A program made the position numbers and the translations under genes. Below are positions 49,178 to 61,177 of a stretch of DNA of 64,000 nucleotides, one piece after another; position 1 is the first letter of the stretch, and the number at the start of each line of letters is the position of its first letter. The notes beneath the pieces are model-generated. The model was given only the letters and a program-made list of their open reading frames with translations, had not been told where the DNA came from and did not search any database. The stretch comes from Serratia marcescens (lineage in GTDB: Bacteria; Pseudomonadota; Gammaproteobacteria; Enterobacterales; Enterobacteriaceae): NCBI RefSeq assembly GCF_006715005.1, contig NZ_VFMJ01000001.1:2790001-2854000 (forward strand). Reading direction: 5' to 3'.

Positions 49178-49409
49178 AAAATTAAAGACCTGATTTCATA
49201 GTGTGAAGGGGGGAACTAAAACGCGACAATTATAGGGAGTCGTCAGGGTTTGCGCCACTGTATATTGCGCGACGGCGGGCGAATTCGGGCTATCTCGTCT
49301 TATCGGTACTGCCGTATTTTAAGAATCTCACGGCTAGGGCAACGCGCGCTAACAAGATACACTCCTGCGCTGACTTATGCTCCCCCATGCCCCTTCATCG
49401 GAGATTGAT

Positions 49410-50039
49410 GTGCTGGATTGGTATTTTTTGACTTTTTTCGGCGACAGCATGCTGCTGCTGCCCTGCGCGCTGATTCTGTTTTTATTGCTGCTCACGTCTT
49501 CCACCACCCGCGCGGCAGGCTGGCAGTGGGCGCTGATCTTCGGATTCACCGGCGGGCTGGTCTGCCTGTCCAAACTGGCCTTTATGGGCTGGGGTATTGG
49601 TAACGCAAGTTATGATTTCACCGGATTCAGCGGCCATTCGGCCCTCGCCGCCAGCATCTGGCCGCCGTTACTCTGGGCGTTGACCGGCCGTTTTTCCCAT
49701 CCGGTGCGTAGCCTCGCGCTGCTGACCGGATGGATATTGCCTTTCACCATCGGCGTGTCACGGCTGGAAATTCGCGTTCATTCGGTATCCGAGGTGATCA
49801 GCGGGCTGATTTTAGGCTACCTGGCCAGCGCCCTGTTCCTGTGGCTGCAACGCGCTAAGGCTCGTCCCCGCCTTTCCTGGCCACACTTGGCCATCGCGCT
49901 GACCTTGCCGCTGGCACTGATGGGGCAGCGGCAGCCGGCCCCCACCCAGGGGTTGCTGGAACATATCGCCAAAACGCTGGCGCAAATCGAACGTCCTTAT
50001 ACCCGCGCGGATTTGCATAACCCTGCCCGTATCCCATAA
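49410..50039 (+). CDS. PAP2-like membrane phosphatase family protein
   Basis: This membrane protein of about 209 residues has five to six hydrophobic segments. It shows the second and third phosphatase motifs in order, SGHSALAAS (phosphatase motif 2 pattern SGH) and SRLEIRVHSVSEVISG (motif 3 pattern SRxxxxxHxxxD/E). The first Lys-rich motif is not clear, so activity is uncertain. Related enzymes act on phospholipids or undecaprenyl pyrophosphate. I prefer GTG 49410, preceded 6 bases away by GGAG; ATG 49377 is an alternative with no ribosome-binding site. It converges with mrp. Confidence 0.75.
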   Translation: MLDWYFLTFFGDSMLLLPCALILFLLLLTSSTTRAAGWQWALIFGFTGGLVCLSKLAFMGWGIGNASYDFTGFSGHSALAASIWPPLLWALTGRFSHPVRSLALLTGWILPFTIGVSRLEIRVHSVSEVISGLILGYLASALFLWLQRAKARPRLSWPHLAIALTLPLALMGQRQPAPTQGLLEHIAKTLAQIERPYTRADLHNPARIP

Positions 50040-50042
50040 AAA

Positions 50043-50064
50043 AACCCGGCGTTTAAGCCGGGTT
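50043..50064 (-). terminator. Bidirectional terminator between the PAP2-like gene and mrp
   Basis: An 8-bp stem AACCCGGC/GCCGGGTT with a 6-base loop lies between converging genes. On the minus strand it is followed by a run of seven T, which fits the end of mrp; on the plus strand TTCTTG follows. Confidence 0.9.
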
Positions 50065-50084
50065 CTTGCATTGCCATAGGCCGA

Positions 50085-51197
50085 TTACAGCGCGCGGAAC
50101 GCAATCTCCGTCGGGATCGTCTCGCCCTGCCAATACATCTGCGCGGCCACGCGGCCGGCGAGCTGGCGATACATCTCGGCAAATTCGCTGTCCGGGCGGC
50201 TGATCACCGTCGGCGTACCGCGATCCAGATCTTCGCGCAGCGAGATATGCAGCGGCATCTGCCCCAGCAGACGGCTGTGGTATTTCTGCACCAGCTTCTC
50301 GGCGCCGCCGGTGCCGAAGATCGGCTCATGGTGACCGCAGTTGCTGCAGATGTGCACGCTCATGTTCTCCACGATGCCCAGCACCGGCACATGCACTTTC
50401 TCGAACATCACGATGCCCTTGGCGGCATCCAGCAAAGCGATATCCTGCGGGGTGGTAACCACCAGCGCGCCGGTCACCGGAATGTTCTGCGACAGCGTCA
50501 GCTGAATGTCGCCGGTGCCCGGTGGCATGTCCAGCACCAGATAATCCAGATCCGGCCACAGCGTATCCTGCAACAGCTGCATCAGCGCCTTGCTGGCCAT
50601 CGGGCCGCGCCACACCATGGCATTGTCGTCGGTCACCAGATAGCCGATGGAGTTGGTCGCCAGGCCATGCGCCATGATTGGCGCCATATGCTGACCGTCC
50701 GGCGAAGTCGGCCGCTCATGTTCGGTGCCCAGCATATTGGGGATCGACGGGCCGTAAATGTCGGCGTCCAGAATGCCGACCTTGGCCCCTTCGGCGGCCA
50801 ACGCCAGCGCCAGGTTGACGGCGGTGGTGGATTTCCCCACCCCGCCTTTGCCGGAGCTGACGGCAATGATATTGCGCACGCCTTTGATACCGGCCTGGCC
50901 GTTGGCACGCTTCAGCGTCGTAATATCGTGTTTCAGCTTCCAATCGATGGCCGCGGCGCCGGTCACGCGCAACAGCTCGGGGCCGACGCTCGCCTGCAGC
51001 GCCTCAAAACCGCTCTGCCAGGCAAACGGCATCGCCAGTTCGATATGCAGTACATCGTCCAGTAACGCGCAGTGATGAATGGCCTTCAATGCGGTCAGGT
51101 TGTTTTTCAACGTCGGGTGTTCAAAGGCGGCCAGTACACCGGTCACCAGGGCGCGCAGAACTTCGGGGTTGGTCTGCTCAGGGGATTTTGCGTTCAT
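50085..51197 (-). CDS. mrp: Iron-sulfur cluster carrier protein Mrp/ApbC
   Basis: Mrp (ApbC) is a P-loop ATPase that carries and delivers Fe-S clusters in the cytosol. The 370-residue product has an N-terminal MIP18/DUF59-like domain (about 10-90), the deviant Walker A SGKGGVGKST (115-124), DADIYGPSIPNMLG, and the cluster-binding CxxC in MSVHICSNCGHHEPIFG. I chose ATG 51197 (MNAKSPEQ), after AAGGAG; the longer frame to 51365 overlaps metG and is rejected. It is divergent from metG, the same arrangement as in E. coli. Confidence 0.95.
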   Translation of the reverse strand: MNAKSPEQTNPEVLRALVTGVLAAFEHPTLKNNLTALKAIHHCALLDDVLHIELAMPFAWQSGFEALQASVGPELLRVTGAAAIDWKLKHDITTLKRANGQAGIKGVRNIIAVSSGKGGVGKSTTAVNLALALAAEGAKVGILDADIYGPSIPNMLGTEHERPTSPDGQHMAPIMAHGLATNSIGYLVTDDNAMVWRGPMASKALMQLLQDTLWPDLDYLVLDMPPGTGDIQLTLSQNIPVTGALVVTTPQDIALLDAAKGIVMFEKVHVPVLGIVENMSVHICSNCGHHEPIFGTGGAEKLVQKYHSRLLGQMPLHISLREDLDRGTPTVISRPDSEFAEMYRQLAGRVAAQMYWQGETIPTEIAFRAL

Positions 51198-51356
51198 CCC
51201 GGCTCCTTGATTTTGAATGGGTAGCTTCCGGCTAAGCATATCAGAACTGCCCGGCGGCTGGCGCGTATAACCTGCAAGAAACCGCCCTAGCAGCGAAGGG
51301 CGCGATCGGTTAACATCGAAGGCCCTTTTATTCATTACAGAAAGCAAGTTCTCACT

Positions 51357-53384
51357 ATGGCTCAAGTCGCGAAAAAATTATTGGTGACGTGCGCGCTACC
51401 GTACGCAAATGGTTCCATCCATCTCGGCCACATGCTCGAGCACATCCAGGCGGATATCTGGGTGCGTTACCAACGAATGCGCGGCCACGAAGTGCATTTC
51501 ATCTGCGCGGACGACGCGCACGGCACGCCGATCATGCTGAAAGCGCAGCAACTGGGCGTCAAGCCGGAAGAAATGATCGCGGAGATGAGCCAGGAGCACC
51601 AACAGGATTTCGCCGGCTTTGGCATCAGCTATGACAACTACCATTCGACCCATAGCGATGAAAACCGTGAGCTGTCCACCCTGATTTACAGCCGCCTGAA
51701 AGAAAACGGTTTTATCAAGAACCGCACCATTTCCCAGCTGTACGATCCGGAGAAAGGCATGTTCCTGCCGGACCGTTTCGTGAAGGGCACCTGCCCGAAA
51801 TGCAAATCACCGGATCAGTACGGCGACAACTGCGAAGTGTGCGGCGCCACCTACAGCCCGACGGAACTGATCGATCCGAAGTCCGTGGTTTCAGGCGCGA
51901 CGCCGGTGATGCGCGACTCCGAACACTTCTTCTTCGACCTGCCGGCCTTCAGCGAAATGCTGCAGGCGTGGACGCGCTCCGGCGCGCTGCAAGAGCAGGT
52001 GGCGAACAAGATGCAGGAGTGGTTCGAATCCGGCCTGCAGCAGTGGGACATCTCCCGCGATGCGCCTTACTTCGGTTTCGAGATCCCGGATGCGCCGGGC
52101 AAGTACTTCTACGTCTGGCTGGACGCGCCGATCGGCTACATGGGCTCCTTCAAGAACCTGTGCGACAAGCGCGGCGATCTGGACTTCGACGAATTCTGGC
52201 GCAAAGACTCCACCACCGAGCTGTATCACTTCATCGGTAAGGACATCGTCTACTTCCACAGCCTGTTCTGGCCGGCGATGCTGGAAGGCAGCAACTTCCG
52301 CAAACCGACCAACCTGTTCGTGCACGGCTACGTGACGGTGAACGGCGCTAAAATGTCCAAGTCGCGCGGCACCTTCATCAAGGCCGGCACCTACCTGCAG
52401 CATCTGGATGCCGACTGCCTGCGCTATTACTACGCCGCCAAGCTCTCTTCACGCATTGATGACATCGATCTCAACCTGGAAGACTTCGTGCAGCGCGTAA
52501 ACGCCGACATCGTCAACAAGGTGGTGAACCTGGCGTCGCGCAACGCCGGCTTTATCAACAAACGCTTCGGCGGCAAGCTGGCCGACAGCCTGGCCGATCC
52601 GGCCCTGTACCAGACCTTCGTCGACGCGGCGCAGAGCATCGCCGAAGCTTACGCCGGCCGCGAGTTCAGCCGCGCGATCCGCGAAATCATGTGGCTGGCC
52701 GATTTGGCCAACCGTTACGTGGATGAGCAGGCACCGTGGGTGGTGGCGAAGGAAGAAGGCCGCGATGCCGATCTGCAGGCCATCTGCTCGATGGGCATCA
52801 ACCTGTTCCGTGTGCTGATGACTTACCTGAAGCCGGTGCTGCCTTCGCTGACCGAACGCGCCGAAACGTTCCTCAACGCCGAGCTGAGCTGGGACGCGAT
52901 CCCGCAACCGCTGCTGGGCCACCAGGTGAACGCATTCAAAGCGCTGTTCAACCGCATCGATCTGGACAAGGTCAGCGAAATGGTCAACGCCTCGAAGGAA
53001 GACATGGCCGCCGCCAAGCCGGTGACCGGTCCATTGGCCGATGATCCTATTCAGGAAACCATCACCTTCGACGACTTCGCCAAGGTAGACATGCGCATCG
53101 CCCTGATAAAGAGCGCCGACTTTGTCGAAGGCTCCGACAAGCTGCTGAAACTGCAGCTGGATCTGGGCGGCGAATCGCGCCAGATCTTCTCCGGCATTCG
53201 CTCCGCTTACCCGGATCCGAAAGCGCTGGAAGGCCGACTGACCATCATGGTCGCCAACCTGGCGCCGCGCAAAATGCGTTTCGGCGTTTCGGAAGGCATG
53301 GTGATGGCGGCGGGCCCTGGCGGGAAAGAGATCTTCCTGCTGAGCCCGGACAGCGGCGCGCAGCCTGGCATGCAGGTCAAGTAA
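51357..53384 (+). CDS. metG: Methionyl-tRNA synthetase
   Basis: MetG charges tRNA-Met and initiator tRNA with methionine. The 675-residue product has the HIGH-type HLGH (22-25), the zinc knuckle [17 protein letters not shown] (about 146-162), KMSKS near residue 332 and the C-terminal EMAP/Trbp111-like tRNA-binding domain (from about 573, [35 protein letters not shown]). The length matches the long, dimeric enterobacterial form. It is divergent from mrp and closed by a clear terminator. Confidence 0.98.
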   Translation: MAQVAKKLLVTCALPYANGSIHLGHMLEHIQADIWVRYQRMRGHEVHFICADDAHGTPIMLKAQQLGVKPEEMIAEMSQEHQQDFAGFGISYDNYHSTHSDENRELSTLIYSRLKENGFIKNRTISQLYDPEKGMFLPDRFVKGTCPKCKSPDQYGDNCEVCGATYSPTELIDPKSVVSGATPVMRDSEHFFFDLPAFSEMLQAWTRSGALQEQVANKMQEWFESGLQQWDISRDAPYFGFEIPDAPGKYFYVWLDAPIGYMGSFKNLCDKRGDLDFDEFWRKDSTTELYHFIGKDIVYFHSLFWPAMLEGSNFRKPTNLFVHGYVTVNGAKMSKSRGTFIKAGTYLQHLDADCLRYYYAAKLSSRIDDIDLNLEDFVQRVNADIVNKVVNLASRNAGFINKRFGGKLADSLADPALYQTFVDAAQSIAEAYAGREFSRAIREIMWLADLANRYVDEQAPWVVAKEEGRDADLQAICSMGINLFRVLMTYLKPVLPSLTERAETFLNAELSWDAIPQPLLGHQVNAFKALFNRIDLDKVSEMVNASKEDMAAAKPVTGPLADDPIQETITFDDFAKVDMRIALIKSADFVEGSDKLLKLQLDLGGESRQIFSGIRSAYPDPKALEGRLTIMVANLAPRKMRFGVSEGMVMAAGPGGKEIFLLSPDSGAQPGMQVK

Positions 53385-53405
53385 CTGCGCCGGCGTGTCA
53401 CATCG

Positions 53406-53432
53406 AGGGTCGAGCTTGCTCGGCCCTTTTTT
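53406..53432 (+). terminator. metG terminator
   Basis: A 9-bp stem AGGGTCGAG/CTCGGCCCT (one G-T pair) around CTTG is followed by TTTTTT, 22 bp behind the metG stop. Confidence 0.92.
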
Positions 53433-53606
53433 AATGCCTCAAACCCGGCGTTATAAGCAGTAAGAAAAAGTCATAACCGCTCTGATTCCCTCGCCCGCCG
53501 CATCTCGCTATGATGCTCCGCAACAACAAATAGACGTCCAGACAGAAAGACTGCTATAACAGACCTTCACCGGGATCGTTTCCCTGCTTTTTTGGAGCCT
53601 ATAATA

Positions 53607-54674
53607 ATGAAAAACTTCAAGACTTCGCTGCTCGCCCTCAGCCTGCTGGCCGCCCTGCCGCTGCAGGCGGCGGAAAACGCCGCCGTGCCGGCCGCCATTG
53701 CTCAGCACCAGGGGCCGGTGCGTATCGCGGTGATCCGTAACCTCGGATCCGACGACAACACCACGCAATTTTTAGCGGGCGCCATTCAGGAAGGGCGCAA
53801 GCTGGGCTTCAAGGTGGACACCTTCCTCAGCAACGGCGACGACGCGCGCTTCCAGGACTTCGTCAACCAGGCTATCAGCCAGAAATATGACGGCATCATT
53901 CTTTCGCAGGGGCGAGCCCCCTATTCCACCGATCTGGTCAAACGCATCGCGGCGGCCGGCATCGCCGTCGCGGCTTTCGATACCGACGTCAGCGGCAGCA
54001 TTCCCGGCGTTACCGTCTCGCAGCAGGACGACGCTTCACTGGCCAACGCCTCCTTCGGCCAGCTGGTGAAGGATTTCAACGGCCAGGCCAACATCATCAA
54101 ACTCTGGGTGGCCGGCTTCCCGCCGATGGAACGCCGCCAGGCCGCCTATCAGCAGCTGCTGAAACAGCATCCGGGCATTCATGAGCTGGAATCGATCGGC
54201 GCGGTCTCATCCGACGTACAGGGCGATACCGCCAACAAGGTGGGCGCGGTGCTGGCTAAATACCCGAAAGGCAAGATAGACGCCATCTGGGGCACCTGGG
54301 ACGCCTTCACCCAAGGCGCTTACAAAGCGTTGAAAGAGAACGGCCGCACCGAAATCAAACTGTACAGCATCGATATCTCCAACCAGGACTTGCAGCTGAT
54401 GCGCGAAGCCGGCAGCCCGTGGCAGGTCAGCGTGGCGGTGGATCCGAAGCTTATCGGCGCAGTCAACCTGCGCCTGGTGGCCAACAAGATCGCCGGGGAA
54501 AGCACGCCGGACAGCTATCAGTTCAAAGCGACGGTCATTCCGCAGGCGCTGTTGCTGGCGCAGCCGGGGCCGGTCAACGTCGCCGGGCTGGCGAAGATCA
54601 TCCCCGGCTGGGGCAGCAGCAGCGACTTCGTGCAGCCGTGGTTCGCCACGCTGCAGGCCGAACACGGTAAATAA
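53607..54674 (+). CDS. Orphan periplasmic sugar-binding protein (type 1 fold)
   Basis: The 355-residue protein has a Sec signal peptide (MKNFKTSLLALSLLAALPLQAAE, cleavage after LQA about residue 21). The body is a ribose/galactose-binding-protein-like fold: VRIAVIRNLGSDDNTTQFLAGAIQEGRKLGFKVD, QAISQKYDGIILSQG, AVAAFDTDV and AIWGTWDAFTQGAYKAL. ATG 53607 follows TTGGAG; the TTG at 53592 is rejected. No permease or ATPase gene is adjacent, so it may feed a distant ABC transporter or serve as a sensor partner. The ligand is unknown; a carbohydrate is likely from the fold. Confidence 0.85.
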   Translation: MKNFKTSLLALSLLAALPLQAAENAAVPAAIAQHQGPVRIAVIRNLGSDDNTTQFLAGAIQEGRKLGFKVDTFLSNGDDARFQDFVNQAISQKYDGIILSQGRAPYSTDLVKRIAAAGIAVAAFDTDVSGSIPGVTVSQQDDASLANASFGQLVKDFNGQANIIKLWVAGFPPMERRQAAYQQLLKQHPGIHELESIGAVSSDVQGDTANKVGAVLAKYPKGKIDAIWGTWDAFTQGAYKALKENGRTEIKLYSIDISNQDLQLMREAGSPWQVSVAVDPKLIGAVNLRLVANKIAGESTPDSYQFKATVIPQALLLAQPGPVNVAGLAKIIPGWGSSSDFVQPWFATLQAEHGK

Positions 54675-54687
54675 TGCTGTTTTTGAC

Positions 54688-54715
54688 GAGGCTGCCGACG
54701 CAGCCTCTGTTTTTA
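54688..54715 (+). terminator. Terminator behind the orphan binding-protein gene
   Basis: An 8-bp stem GAGGCTGC/GCAGCCTC with loop CGAC is followed by TGTTTTT, showing that the binding-protein gene is its own transcription unit. Confidence 0.85.
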
Positions 54716-54805
54716 AACTAATTTTCGGCTTCCCCCTTCCGTCCTCGCCAAAATACGCTATGTTATCTGCATTGCCCAATAACTGTATGCATAAACAGGC
54801 TTCGA

Positions 54806-56017
54806 ATGAAGGGATTCCCCTCGCTGATTAACACGCTGCTGGCCAGTTCGCTGGTGTTGACCATCGGCCGCGGCGTGACGCTGCCGTTCATTACCATCTA
54901 TCTCACCGAGCATTTCCATCTGCTGCCGAAGAGCGTGGGCGTGATCCTGGGCGTCAGCCTGACCCTCGGCATCCTTGCCAGCCTGTACGGCGGCTATCTG
55001 GTGGACAAATTCAGCAAGAACCGCCTGATCCTGCTGTCGATTTTATTGTTTGCGCTGAGCTTCTTCGCCCTTCCCTGGATCCCGCGCCCCGGCGGCGTGA
55101 TCGTGGTGCTGGCGATCCTGCATACCTGTTATTCGGTGCTGAGCATCACCATTAAAGCCTGCTTCGCCGACTGGCTGCCGGTTGAGCAGCGCATCAAGGC
55201 TTTTTCAATCAACTACACGCTGGTCAACGTCGGCTGGGCGATCGGTTCTGCACTCGGCGTTCTGGTGGCCGGGCTTAGCCCGCTGCTGCCGTTTTACCTG
55301 TCGGGCGGGTTGGCGCTGGTGACGGTGGCGACGCTAAGCCTGCGCTTGCGCGGTCGGGAACAGCGCGCAACGCCAGCCGCCGCCCCCACAGCGCTCCCCA
55401 ACTTCCGCCAGACGGTGACTATCCTGCGCAGCGATCGGCGGCTGATTTACTTCACCCTCGGCAGCACCCTGGGCGCCGTCGTGTTCGGTCAGTTCACCGG
55501 CTATCTGTCGCAATACCTGATCACCGTCTCCAGCGCCGAGTTCGCCTACAAAATCATCGGGCTGGTGATGATCGTCAACGCCAGCATCGTCATCGCTCTG
55601 CAATACCTGCTCAGCCGCGGCATGCGTCAGGAAAACATGCTGCGCTGGCTGGCGCTGGGCACGCTGTTTTTCATCGTCGGGCTGCTCGGTTTTATGATGG
55701 CCGGCCAGGCGGTCTGGCTGTGGCTGGCGGCGATGGCGGTGTTTACCCTCGGCGAAATCATCGTGATCCCGGTGGAATACATGTTCATCGACTTTATCGC
55801 GCCGCCGCACCTGAAAGGCAGCTACTATGGGGTACAGAACCTCAGCGCGCTGGGCGGTGCCATCAACCCGGTGCTGTGCGGGGTGCTGCTCAGCTATGCC
55901 GCGCCGCCGCTGATGTTCGTGATGCTGATCGTCGCCGCACTGCTCAGCCTGCTGTTTTTCTTCCTCGGCCACCGGCTGGCAGAACACGCGGCGGCAGCGG
56001 CCGAAGACACGCGCTGA
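54806..56017 (+). CDS. MFS transporter, YdeE-like
   Basis: The 403-residue transporter has 12 predicted membrane segments. It opens LLASSLVLTIGRGVTLPFITIYLTEHF and has the MFS loop motif GGYLVDKFSKNRLILLS after helix 2 (about 57-73). Further blocks such as IKACFADWLP, AFSINYTLVNVGWAIGSALGVLVAG and GEIIVIPVEYMFIDFIAPPHLKGSYYGVQNLSALGGAINP match the E. coli YdeE group of drug or dipeptide exporters. The substrate here is not known. It stands alone between two terminators or promoter gaps; the start at 54806 has a weak AGG site. Confidence 0.85.
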   Translation: MKGFPSLINTLLASSLVLTIGRGVTLPFITIYLTEHFHLLPKSVGVILGVSLTLGILASLYGGYLVDKFSKNRLILLSILLFALSFFALPWIPRPGGVIVVLAILHTCYSVLSITIKACFADWLPVEQRIKAFSINYTLVNVGWAIGSALGVLVAGLSPLLPFYLSGGLALVTVATLSLRLRGREQRATPAAAPTALPNFRQTVTILRSDRRLIYFTLGSTLGAVVFGQFTGYLSQYLITVSSAEFAYKIIGLVMIVNASIVIALQYLLSRGMRQENMLRWLALGTLFFIVGLLGFMMAGQAVWLWLAAMAVFTLGEIIVIPVEYMFIDFIAPPHLKGSYYGVQNLSALGGAINPVLCGVLLSYAAPPLMFVMLIVAALLSLLFFFLGHRLAEHAAAAAEDTR

Positions 56018-56155
56018 ACCCGCGCGTGGCAGCCATTGCGGGCTGTCAACCCGCCGATCGGGTATGGCACCCATAGCGATAATTCATGGTGCGATCTGTG
56101 GCATGGCTCACAGTTTAATTGTATGATGAATGCAGCAATTAAACGGGGAAAGACA

Positions 56156-56563
56156 ATGGCCAACGTGCTCACACTGTGCTGGAAATACCTGAGAGCCCTG
56201 CTCCTCATCTACCTGTGTCTGTTCGTCGGCAATGCAGTGGCGGCGCTGCTGCCGTTCGCCATTCCCGGCAGCATTCTCGGCATGCTGCTGCTGTTCGCCC
56301 TGCTCTCGACCCAGATTATGCCGGCCAAATGGGTTAAACCCGGCTGCCATTTGCTGATCCGCTATATGGTGCTGCTGTTCGTGCCTATCGGCGTCGGGGT
56401 GATGAAATACTACGATCAGATCGTCGCGCATCTTGGCCCGCTGGTCATCTCTTGCCTCATCAGCACGCTGATGGTGCTGGTGGTAGTCGGCTATACCTCA
56501 CACTATTTTCACCGCGAGCGCCGCATCGCCGGTAAGCCCGACGACACGGAGGGCAACCCATGA
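56156..56563 (+). CDS. yohJ: YohJ, LrgA/CidA-family membrane protein
   Basis: This is a 135-residue holin-like inner-membrane protein with four hydrophobic segments ([38 protein letters not shown] and [18 protein letters not shown]). LrgA/CidA proteins work with an LrgB partner and have been linked to export of small metabolites such as pyruvate and, in some bacteria, to murein hydrolase control. ATG 56156 follows GGGGAAAG; the longer frame to 56036 has no support. It overlaps yohK by 4 bp (ATGA). Confidence 0.93.
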   Translation: MANVLTLCWKYLRALLLIYLCLFVGNAVAALLPFAIPGSILGMLLLFALLSTQIMPAKWVKPGCHLLIRYMVLLFVPIGVGVMKYYDQIVAHLGPLVISCLISTLMVLVVVGYTSHYFHRERRIAGKPDDTEGNP

Positions 56564-57255
56564 TCCATGAAATCTGGTGGTCGCTGCCGCTGACGCTGGC
56601 GGTCTATTTCGCCGCGCGCTGGCTGGCGCGCAAGCTGAACATGCCGCTGCTCAATCCGCTGCTGGTTTCCATGGCGGTGATCATCCCGCTGCTGCTGCTC
56701 ACCGGCATCCCCTATGAGCGCTACTTTCAGGGCAGCAAAATCCTCAACGATCTGCTGCAGCCGGCGGTCGTCGCGCTGGCCTTCCCGCTGTATGAACAGC
56801 TGCACCAGATCCGCGCGCGCTGGAAGTCGATTATCGCGGTGTGCTTCATCGGCAGCCTGACCGCCATGATCAGCGGCGGCGCCATCGCCCTGTGGCTGGG
56901 CGCCACGCCGGAAATCGCCGCCTCTATCCTGCCGAAATCGGTCACTACGCCAATCGCCATGGCCGTCGCGGACTCGCTCGGCGGTATTCCGGCGATCAGC
57001 GCGGTCTGCGTCATTTTCGTCGGTATCCTCGGCGCCGTGTTCGGCCATACGTTGTTCAACCTGCTGAAAATCACCACCCACTCGGCGCGTGGCCTGGCGA
57101 TGGGCACCGCATCCCACGCGCTGGGCACCGCACGCTGCGCGGAGATGGACTACCAGGAAGGCGCTTTCGGCTCGCTGGCGCTGGTAATCTGCGGCATCAT
57201 CACCTCGCTGCTGGCACCTTTCCTGTTCCCGGTGCTGCTGCACCTGTTCGGTTGA
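56560..57255 (+). CDS. yohK: YohK, LrgB-family membrane protein
   Basis: The 231-residue LrgB/CidB-type membrane protein has about seven hydrophobic segments and the conserved blocks [46 protein letters not shown] and [39 protein letters not shown]. It forms the partner of YohJ. Translation is coupled through the ATGA overlap. cdd follows 138 bp later, as in E. coli (yohJ-yohK-cdd), where the pair and Cdd are thought to share nucleoside metabolism. Confidence 0.94.
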   Translation: MIHEIWWSLPLTLAVYFAARWLARKLNMPLLNPLLVSMAVIIPLLLLTGIPYERYFQGSKILNDLLQPAVVALAFPLYEQLHQIRARWKSIIAVCFIGSLTAMISGGAIALWLGATPEIAASILPKSVTTPIAMAVADSLGGIPAISAVCVIFVGILGAVFGHTLFNLLKITTHSARGLAMGTASHALGTARCAEMDYQEGAFGSLALVICGIITSLLAPFLFPVLLHLFG

Positions 57256-57268
57256 ACAGGGTGAAACT

Positions 57269-57284
57269 TGCGATACATCTCGCA
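57269..57284 (+). promoter_or_regulatory. Candidate CRP site upstream of cdd
   Basis: TGCGA-N6-TCGCA is a symmetric variant of the CRP consensus TGTGA-N6-TCACA, 110 bp upstream of the cdd start. A second half-site TCACA lies near 57330 and a -10-like TAGAAT near 57356. E. coli cdd is controlled by CRP and CytR from several sites in the same place. Confidence 0.45.
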
Positions 57285-57393
57285 TTTATGTATCTCATTG
57301 CATTAATTTCATCAATTAAGAGACATAAGTCACAATTTAATGTCTCTGGCCTGCCTAGAATGTCATCCCGTTAACCTGTAGAGAGACCCTTCT

Positions 57394-58278
57394 ATGCATC
57401 CGCGTTTTCACACCGCTTTCAGCGCACTGCCCGCGACACTGCAATCCGCCCTGCTGCCCTATCTGGACGCGCCTGACTTCCCGGCAATGTTCACGGCCGA
57501 GCAAGCGGCGGCGATCCGCTCAGGCTGCGAGTTGGACGATGACGCGCTGGCATTCGCGCTGCTGCCGCTGGCGGCGGCCTGCTCGTTAACCCCAATATCA
57601 CACTTCCACGTCGGCGCCATCACACGCGGGCAAAGCGGCAACCTCTATTTTGGCGCCAATATGGAATTCAGCGGCGCGCCGCTGCAGCAATCCGTGCATG
57701 CGGAACAAAGTGCGGTGACGCACGCCTGGCTGCGCGGCGAAAAAGCGCTGGCCTCGGTCACCGTCAACTACACGCCGTGCGGCCACTGCCGCCAGTTTAT
57801 GAATGAGCTGAACAGCGGCGGCGAGCTGCAAATCCGTTTGCCGGGCCGCGCGCCGGCCACGCTGGCGGACTATCTGCCGGACGCCTTCGGCCCGAAAGAT
57901 CTGGATGTCGCTTCGCTGCTGATGGATGAAGTCAATCACGGCCACCAGCTGGCGCTGAACGATGCGCTGACGCAGGCGGCGCTGGCGGCGGCCAACCGGA
58001 GTCACGCGCCTTACAGCAACGCCCACAGCGGCGTGGCGCTGGAAACGACAGACGGCATTATCTATGCCGGCCGCTATGCGGAAAACGCCGCCTTCAACCC
58101 TAGCCTGCCGCCGCTGCAGGCCGCGCTGATCTTGCTGAACCTCTCCGGTGGCGATTGCCTGAACATCCGCCGCGCCGTGCTGGCCGAACCGCAGGACGCG
58201 ATCGTCAGCCAGTGGGACGCCACCCGCGCGACCCTGGCGTCGCTGGGCTGCCAGAACGTCAGCCGCGCCGCTTTCTAA
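57394..58278 (+). CDS. cdd: Cytidine deaminase
   Basis: Cdd deaminates cytidine and deoxycytidine to uridine and deoxyuridine in pyrimidine salvage. The 294-residue product is the large dimeric enterobacterial type. The N-terminal catalytic domain carries HAE (102-104, zinc ligand and proton shuttle Glu104) and PCGHC (128-132, zinc ligands Cys129 and Cys132). The C-terminal domain is a degenerate copy of the fold (about 190-294). A CRP-like site upstream suggests catabolite control. Start ATG follows AGAGAG. Confidence 0.96.
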   Translation: MHPRFHTAFSALPATLQSALLPYLDAPDFPAMFTAEQAAAIRSGCELDDDALAFALLPLAAACSLTPISHFHVGAITRGQSGNLYFGANMEFSGAPLQQSVHAEQSAVTHAWLRGEKALASVTVNYTPCGHCRQFMNELNSGGELQIRLPGRAPATLADYLPDAFGPKDLDVASLLMDEVNHGHQLALNDALTQAALAAANRSHAPYSNAHSGVALETTDGIIYAGRYAENAAFNPSLPPLQAALILLNLSGGDCLNIRRAVLAEPQDAIVSQWDATRATLASLGCQNVSRAAF

Positions 58279-58487
58279 GCGCACCACGGCGGGGCCATCC
58301 GGTTCCGCCGTTAACAGCCCCGCCCGCCAAATACAATGCCCCAACGCCGCCAGAGAAACTTTCTTTAGTTAAAAAATCATTTGATTGTCGATAATTACGC
58401 CAACCTGGTTCATCATCTGGCAACAAATGCTGTACATCTTCTCTTTATCTCTTAGGATCGTCGGCAATAAAGTTATCTGATACGTGA

Positions 58488-60197
<1,710 letters not shown>

Positions 60198-60217
60198 TTG
60201 ACGCGCTGAAATGACCC

Positions 60218-60241
60218 AGCCCGGCTCCGCCGGGCTTTTTT
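60218..60241 (+). terminator. maeA terminator
   Basis: An 8-bp stem AGCCCGGC/GCCGGGCT with a 3-base loop is followed by a run of six T, 21 bp behind the maeA stop. Confidence 0.92.
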
Positions 60242-60357
60242 GTGCGGCAAAACCGCCTAAAAATGCGGCGTTGCGCGTGCTTCAGGCGGTTCGCGTCTTG
60301 CGTCGATCGGTCAGGTAAAGTAGCCTTGATCCATCTTTTTCAGCCCGGCGCGCGTAA

Positions 60358-61110
<753 letters not shown>

Positions 61111-61131
61111 CGCGGCAAACGCCCAAAAAGA

Positions 61132-61156
61132 AAGGCCGGCAAAATAGGCCGGCCTT
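61132..61156 (-). terminator. Terminator of the mgl operon (converging with sanA)
   Basis: An 8-bp stem AAGGCCGG/CCGGCCTT around a 9-base loop is followed on the minus strand by TCTTTTT, 22 bp behind the mglC stop. On the plus side TGTTGT follows, so termination of sanA is likely weaker. Confidence 0.85.
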
Positions 61157-61177
61157 GTTGTCTGTGCTGCGGGAAAT

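Noticed and set aside
58286-58330. Terminator behind cdd
   Set aside because: GC-rich complementary arms are present, but they enclose a long loop and no T run follows.
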